From: Meira nashicola | Taxonomy: Eukaryota > Basidiomycota > Exobasidiomycetes > Exobasidiales > Brachybasidiaceae | NCBI GenBank assembly: GCA_001600355.1 | Contig: BCJU01000001.1 | Location: 4,154,013 to 4,218,012 of the forward strand | DNA: 64,000 bases | Direction: 5' to 3' | Shown: positions 59,018 through 64,000 of the stretch, piece after piece | How positions within the stretch are numbered: the first letter of the stretch is position 1 | Layout of the letters: the number at the start of each line of letters is the position of its first letter | Made by a program: the position numbers and the translations under genes | Notes under the pieces: model-generated | What the model was told of the DNA's origin: nothing | What the model saw: the letters and a program-made list of their open reading frames with translations, nothing else | Database searches by the model: none

Positions 59018-61273
59018 ATGAATCCTAACGCTAGATCATTCGCTTTCAATCCAGCCGCACAAGGTTTTATGCCACCTCAAGTTGCTGCTCAATACAATCA
59101 ACAACAACAACCACAACAAGGAGCAGGTAATCAGCCACGGGGAGAACAACAAAACAGTGAAGGTCAACAAGCCGGAGCGGGTGGATATGGTCAACAACAA
59201 CCTTATTATCAACAACAAGGTGGTTATGGCGGTTACCCACAACAGGGTGGATACAATGCAGGAGGATACGGAGGACAACAAGGTCAAGCTGGAAATTTCT
59301 ATAGCGGCAATCAAGGAGGATATTACCAACAAGGAGGTTTTGCACAACAACCACAACAAACATACCAACAACCTTCTCAACAATCGCAGCCTGCTCCAGC
59401 TGCCCGTACAAGTGGTGGCTTGCCTCCTAAGCCATCTGCAGCTGATCCTGATCGCAAGCCTGTAGTAATGAGCTTAGGCGGTGGCGCTTCTTCGACTGCA
59501 GACAATGAATCAACCCCGAAGAAACCAGTCAGTATCTCCATCGGCGGACCAAAGAAAGATGAAACACCAAAAAAGCCAGTCAGTATTTCGATCGGAGGAG
59601 GAGCAGGAGCATCAGCAGCAGCAGCCTCATCACCCGCTCCCGCTGCAGGCGTTGCAGCTATCAAAAAGGAAGCCACAACCGGATCACAAAAATCTTCTAG
59701 TCCACCAGGATCTCGCTCAGAATCACCCACACCTGCAGCTGGATCGGCAAGTGGTGCAGCAAAAGATGGCAAGGCAGCAGGAGCTGGACAAGCAGCCAAA
59801 AAAGCAGCAAAGGTTGATCAAAAAGTGGAAAAGAGTGAAACAAATGCTGAAAAGATTTTACAAGAAGCCAGCAAAGCTACAGACGAAGAGACAATGCGTG
59901 ATCTCTTCGGTGACAAAGTTGATGATATGAAATCACATTTGAATATCGTCTTTGTTGGACATGTTGATGCCGGTAAATCTACGATGGGAGGTCAATTATT
60001 GCATTTGACAGGAATGGTGGACAAACGTACGTTGGAAAAATACGAACGTGAAGCAAAGGATGCTGGTCGTGAGACATGGTATTTGAGTTGGGCTTTAGAT
60101 TCCACACCTCAAGAACGTGAGAAAGGAAAGACTGTTGAAGTTGGACGTGCTTATTTCGAAACAGGAAAGAGACGTTATACAATTCTTGATGCACCAGGAC
60201 ACAAGACATATGTACCAAGTATGATCAGTGGTGCTGCACAAGCAGACGTTGCACTCTTGGTGATTTCAGCACGTAAAGGTGAATTCGAGACTGGTTTCGA
60301 GCGTGGTGGACAAACACGCGAGCACGCCATGTTGGTTAAAACTGCCGGTGTTCAACGATTGGTTGTTGTTGTTAACAAGATGGATGACCCAACAGTTCAA
60401 TGGGATCAAAGTCGTTTCGATGAAATTGTTACCAAATTGACACCTTTCTTGAAGGGCAGTGGATTCAACCCAAAAACTGATATTGCTTTCATCCCTGTGT
60501 CAGCATACGCTGGACAGAATTTGAAAGAAGCAGTTTCCAAAGATATTTGCACATGGTACTCTGGACCTCCTCTACTGCAATATCTTGATGACCTCAATCT
60601 TGGCGATCGTAAGATTTCTGAGCCACTCAAGATGCCAATCAGTGAAAAGTATAATGATATGGGTACCGTTGTCGTTGGTAAAATTGAAGCAGGAAAAGTC
60701 AAACAAGGAGATAAATTGCTCTTGATGCCTAATAAGAGCAGCGTCGAAGTAATGGGCATTTTCAACGAAACAGAAGATGAAGTTTCAGCTGCTATTTCAG
60801 GTGATAATGTTCGTATTAAGATCAAAGGTGTAGATCATGAAGATGTCAGTGTCGGTTTTGTTTTGACAGATACTGCAAAGCCGGTCAATACTGTTCGTCG
60901 CTTCGAAGCACAATTGGCTATCTTGGAATCGCGGAATATCATTTGTGCAGGATATAGCGCAATTATGCACGTTCATACAGCAAGTGAAGAAATTACACTT
61001 CAAGCTCTTTTACATTATTACGATAAAAAGACGGGCAAAAAGAGTCGTAAACCACCACAATTTGCCAAAAAAGGGATGAAGATCGTTGCTCTTATCGAAA
61101 CTGCAGCACCAATCTGCGTTGAAAGATTTGCTGATTATCCACAATTAGGTCGTTTCACAGTTCGTGATGAAGGAAGAACGATCGGAATCGGAAAGGTTAC
61201 CAAACTTTCTCCCAATATTGAAGAATTGCCTGATGTACAAAAGATGGCCATTGCTGATTCAGCGGCACCATAA
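59018..61273 (+). CDS. SUP35: Translation release factor eRF3 (Sup35) with Gln/Tyr/Gly-rich prion-like N-terminus
   Basis: A complete 751-aa single-exon gene. Residues 1-20 (MNPNARSFAFNPAAQGFMPP) hold two overlapping PAM2-like motifs, which in eRF3 bind the poly(A)-binding protein. Residues about 28-125 are Gln/Asn/Tyr/Gly-rich with imperfect repeats (QQGGYGGYPQQGGYNAGGYG), the composition of the Sup35 prion domain. A Lys/Ala/Glu-rich middle domain has a duplicated KKPVSISIGG. The GTPase domain starts near residue 308: GHVDAGKST (314-322), DAPGHKTYV, and NKMD (453-456). Domains II and III end the protein (GRFTVRDEGRTIGIGKVTKL). It is the GTPase partner of eRF1 in translation termination. It converges on MDM20, with 156 bases between stops. 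Confidence 0.97.
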   Translation: MNPNARSFAFNPAAQGFMPPQVAAQYNQQQQPQQGAGNQPRGEQQNSEGQQAGAGGYGQQQPYYQQQGGYGGYPQQGGYNAGGYGGQQGQAGNFYSGNQGGYYQQGGFAQQPQQTYQQPSQQSQPAPAARTSGGLPPKPSAADPDRKPVVMSLGGGASSTADNESTPKKPVSISIGGPKKDETPKKPVSISIGGGAGASAAAASSPAPAAGVAAIKKEATTGSQKSSSPPGSRSESPTPAAGSASGAAKDGKAAGAGQAAKKAAKVDQKVEKSETNAEKILQEASKATDEETMRDLFGDKVDDMKSHLNIVFVGHVDAGKSTMGGQLLHLTGMVDKRTLEKYEREAKDAGRETWYLSWALDSTPQEREKGKTVEVGRAYFETGKRRYTILDAPGHKTYVPSMISGAAQADVALLVISARKGEFETGFERGGQTREHAMLVKTAGVQRLVVVVNKMDDPTVQWDQSRFDEIVTKLTPFLKGSGFNPKTDIAFIPVSAYAGQNLKEAVSKDICTWYSGPPLLQYLDDLNLGDRKISEPLKMPISEKYNDMGTVVVGKIEAGKVKQGDKLLLMPNKSSVEVMGIFNETEDEVSAAISGDNVRIKIKGVDHEDVSVGFVLTDTAKPVNTVRRFEAQLAILESRNIICAGYSAIMHVHTASEEITLQALLHYYDKKTGKKSRKPPQFAKKGMKIVALIETAAPICVERFADYPQLGRFTVRDEGRTIGIGKVTKLSPNIEELPDVQKMAIADSAAP

Positions 61274-61429
61274 GCTTAAAATGGTCAATTTATCTTTTAT
61301 CTGTGCATTGCAAAACATTATTTTAGAATGCAATATTCATATGTTGCCTGATGTAGGTGGTAAAATTGTCAAAATATTGCAATAGAATCATTGCGGAGCT
61401 CAGCATATAAAATTTGTATTGTATTGAAT

Positions 61430-64000
61430 CTATTTCAGTACTGCTCCAATTCTACTGATTAAGGAATCTACTGCCGTTTGAGTACCGAGGAGGATGTCTT
61501 GCGTGGATTCTTGTAAAGTTAATGATGGTGTTGAGACAGAATCTTTTGAATTTTCATTTTTGCCAACATCTTGTATACGTTGAAGGACATTTAGCCATTC
61601 ATCGGACAAGTTCGCTGAAGAGGCAGGCTTCTCGTATACTTGCAAAGCATCACACACATGAGAAAGACTTTTCTTAACCTCATCCGAGATTGAAGAACCT
61701 CCTCCTTGCGATTGGATCAATCGTAATGCTTCAAATGCAATGCAAGCGCTATGCAACGTTGAACTTGGTAATTGATTAGGAACGGAAATCCTTCTTATTA
61801 TATCCTTAAAATGTTGTAAGACCTCTTCCGAACTTTTTTGATCTTTTAGTGATTTTGCTATGCTCACTAGATCTTTTTCATCTGCAGAAATCCCGCTTTC
61901 ATCGTAGTTTAGATCCAATTTGCTCTTTTCTTCACCATCTTTCTTAGATGAAAGATTCGTCTGTGAGAGGGCGGAGAGCATTGCTCGCACAAATGCTTCA
62001 TTTGGCTCACTTGCAGTCGAGGTAATCTCTGTTTGCACAATGATATCATCCTCTTTCGGAGGTAAAAGGTTCAAGACCACACTTTTGTCTCTCTGATCGT
62101 AAATCTTTTTCGCCAAAACTTTCTGTTGAGCTTCTTGTATTTCATTCTTGATAATTACTTCGTCTATACCTGAATTGATATTCATCAATTCTAGTCTCGC
62201 TGCTTCAATCGTATGCAGCCATCGTGCGATAGAACCTGTCAACTTTTTACCAAACAAAATTAATTCTTCCACTCTGGAAAATGTTCCATGTTCCATTGCC
62301 CTGCATACCATTTCCGGTACTTGTGTTCTGCCTTCTTGCCATACATTACGCATTTGACGCATGTTAATAAGCCATTGCCTTTCTTCTTCCGATGAAGGAG
62401 GGAGCAATAAAGTTGAATGTGCATATCTGTGTGCTAAGATCCAACCTAGGGTATCATATTGTACAGCTTTTATACCTAAACAATCAAATTGCTTCCTTGC
62501 TTGATCAATCGATCCGAATTGTAGTAAAAGGCGTACTTGTAAAATTCGTAGCTTGTATGCTTTGGGAGAATGCTTTAAACCTTCTTTTAGCAATGTACTA
62601 GCTAGGAAAAGAAAATCTTGCCATCCCTTCTCGCCTCTTCTCCTCCGTATAGAACTTGCATTGATCAAAGCTTGCACTGTCAATAATGCAAAATCATCTC
62701 CCGGTTGCATCTCTGTCTTTGGCAAATCTTTACTCATCGGTAGAGATCTTGCGTATAAGTTCGCATATATAAGAGCAAGCGCTTCCTCTGATGCAGCATC
62801 AATGGTGATGACATCTTGCATAGCTCTCTTTAATTTTGCAATGTTTAAAATTGCATATAATTCGTCAAGAGATAACATTGGCTTGTCAGATTGCAACTTT
62901 GTTTCCTCCTCATCAAGTTTCTGTAATAGTGTCTCTTTCTCTTGCTCACTTGCGAGTGGTAAATACACTTCCAAATCTTCATATGCACATCCTTTTCCTT
63001 TGAAATCGTCAAAGTAAGAAGTGAAAAGTTGTACAAAATTGACCGATTGTAGTGCAGATTGTTGTTGTTTCTCAATCGTTTGTTTGAGTAGATAAAGAGG
63101 TGCTAATCGAGTCGTTCTATCTCGCTTATCCTGCCTTGCTAACTTCAAGAATTTCTCTTCCACAAATCGTATGGAAGCTGGCTTAGACGTCTTTTCAGCC
63201 ATTGCTAGAGCAGATTCCACTGCTGCTTCAACCGCTTGCCAATTCCGTATTCCATCATCTAATGATTTGATTGCTTCTGTATTGATCACGTTCCATTGTC
63301 CTGTGCTTTGTCTTAATTCGTTTCGTAGAGCTTGAAGAGAGAGGCTTTTTGCGCAAAGACTCTTACCTGTCTCATTTTCGTTCAAGAGCGTTAAAGCTTC
63401 TTGCCAAGCTTTCTCACCTTCTTTTTGCATAATCCTTGCCGAAAGATAAAGAGCTTCATCGGAATTTGATCCTAGAGGTGTTGTTTCTAATTGCTTAGTG
63501 ATCATTCTATGAGCTAATGGAAGTGCTAAAGCATGACCCATAAGAGATGAATCATCTGCAATCAAACAATAAGCTTGCATCGACCACCAAAAGTATAAAT
63601 CATCTGCGCCTTTTTTGGTTGATACAGTTTTGTGAATTTTTAACGCTGTTTGTTGAACTTTTTGCCATTGTTGTGTACGAATGAAAGAAGTGCATGCCTT
63701 CTTTGACCATTCTATCGATCCAGGTTGTGCTTTACTGTACTTCTCTAAAAGATCAGCTTCATCTTGATCTCGCCCTAAACTTTGAAGTGTCATACATAGC
63801 GGAGCAAGAATTGAGCTATTAAGAGCGTTTGCTGGAAGATCTATTAGCTTATCCACTACTTTACTTGCTTCCTTCTTTTTTCCTTGCCTATAAAGAGCTA
63901 TAGATTTCAAAGAAGAAGCTAAATGCAAATTAGGTTGTTGTGTTAAAAGTTCATCACATCGTTTTACAGCTGCCGAATTTCTACCAGTATCAATATCATC
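61430..64000 (-). CDS. MDM20: NatB N-terminal acetyltransferase auxiliary subunit Mdm20/Naa25 (5' end outside window)
   Basis: The frame is open from 64000 down to TAG at 61430-61432, 856 residues visible. The first visible residues (DDIDTGRNSAAVKRCDELLT) already belong to the TPR-like array, so only a short N-terminus is missing. TPR-like helical repeats continue (LKSIALYRQGKKKEASKVVD and MTLQSLGRDQDEADLL). The best family signature is FVQLFTSYFDDFKGKGCAYEDL, matching the phenylalanine-rich FF-x-KF-(G/K)-x-K-x-C-x-x-DL block of Naa25. It anchors the catalytic subunit Nat3/Naa20 to the ribosome; NatB acetylates Met-Asp/Glu/Asn N-termini, including actin and tropomyosin. A Ser/Asp-rich disordered stretch lies near the C-terminus. 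No intron is seen. Confidence 0.85.
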   Translation of the reverse strand, partial: DDIDTGRNSAAVKRCDELLTQQPNLHLASSLKSIALYRQGKKKEASKVVDKLIDLPANALNSSILAPLCMTLQSLGRDQDEADLLEKYSKAQPGSIEWSKKACTSFIRTQQWQKVQQTALKIHKTVSTKKGADDLYFWWSMQAYCLIADDSSLMGHALALPLAHRMITKQLETTPLGSNSDEALYLSARIMQKEGEKAWQEALTLLNENETGKSLCAKSLSLQALRNELRQSTGQWNVINTEAIKSLDDGIRNWQAVEAAVESALAMAEKTSKPASIRFVEEKFLKLARQDKRDRTTRLAPLYLLKQTIEKQQQSALQSVNFVQLFTSYFDDFKGKGCAYEDLEVYLPLASEQEKETLLQKLDEEETKLQSDKPMLSLDELYAILNIAKLKRAMQDVITIDAASEEALALIYANLYARSLPMSKDLPKTEMQPGDDFALLTVQALINASSIRRRRGEKGWQDFLFLASTLLKEGLKHSPKAYKLRILQVRLLLQFGSIDQARKQFDCLGIKAVQYDTLGWILAHRYAHSTLLLPPSSEEERQWLINMRQMRNVWQEGRTQVPEMVCRAMEHGTFSRVEELILFGKKLTGSIARWLHTIEAARLELMNINSGIDEVIIKNEIQEAQQKVLAKKIYDQRDKSVVLNLLPPKEDDIIVQTEITSTASEPNEAFVRAMLSALSQTNLSSKKDGEEKSKLDLNYDESGISADEKDLVSIAKSLKDQKSSEEVLQHFKDIIRRISVPNQLPSSTLHSACIAFEALRLIQSQGGGSSISDEVKKSLSHVCDALQVYEKPASSANLSDEWLNVLQRIQDVGKNENSKDSVSTPSLTLQESTQDILLGTQTAVDSLISRIGAVLK

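Noticed and set aside
59377..59799. 140-codon minus-strand frame opposite the SUP35 repeat region
   Set aside because: It is the complement of a codon-biased Ala/Lys/Pro-rich coding region and has no independent support.

Overview
The window is nuclear DNA from a fungus, most likely a basidiomycete yeast or smut-type fungus. Ustilaginomycotina is my best guess, but that is inference. Eukaryotic signs seen directly are GT-AG introns inside conserved proteins, a TACTAAC branch site, monocistronic genes on both strands, and typical fungal proteins (Sup35, Mdm20, Rot1, She9, Syo1). By eye the DNA is AT-leaning (around 40% GC). Genes are intron-poor: I count 26 protein genes and 10 introns, confined to five genes (SHE9, a GBP2-like gene, PAP1, APT1 and the eS1 ribosomal protein gene). 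Most introns are 68-90 nt; two are long (372 and 287 nt). About 19 kb is intergenic, and I could support no tRNA, rRNA, transposon or CRISPR array.

Layout. 1-11.1 kb: the 3' end of mitochondrial ribosomal protein uL2m (+), then three minus-strand genes: a SAP-domain protein with a NUSAP-like segment, an F-box/RCC1-repeat protein, and an intronless 2058-aa myosin-II heavy chain. 12.2-20.2 kb: fructose-1,6-bisphosphatase, the Rpl5/Rpl11 import adaptor Syo1, the mitochondrial inner-membrane protein She9, and a three-RRM Gbp2-like mRNA-export protein. 21.4-25.1 kb: a Ser-rich unknown protein, a secreted GPI-anchored protein that I read as a truncated-globin relative, and a 1.9 kb gene-free stretch. 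25.1-35.3 kb: Rad1/XPF and Pap1 (divergent pair), an MFS transporter and 2-isopropylmalate synthase (convergent pair). 36.5-45.2 kb: a secreted GMC oxidoreductase, acyl-protein thioesterase, a ZNHIT2-type protein, Rot1 and a perilipin-like lipid-droplet protein. 45.2-47.8 kb: the longest gene-free stretch (2.6 kb). 47.8-64 kb: an amino-acid/GABA-type permease, mitochondrial AsnRS, a small secreted protein, eS1, ALA synthase, eRF3/Sup35 and a partial NatB subunit Mdm20.

The genes do not form one pathway. Several serve protein synthesis (uL2m, eS1, Syo1, SLM5, Sup35, Mdm20), mRNA maturation (Pap1, Gbp2-like) and mitochondria (She9, Hem1, Slm5, uL2m). There is no operon-like cluster and no biosynthetic or defence island. 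The items most worth a second look are the GPI-anchored globin-like protein, the NUSAP-like segment in the SAP protein, a 19-nt coding microexon in APT1, and three short motifs (TAGACTAG, GCGTGCGTGC, TACATACAT) that recur in intergenic DNA more often than base composition predicts.
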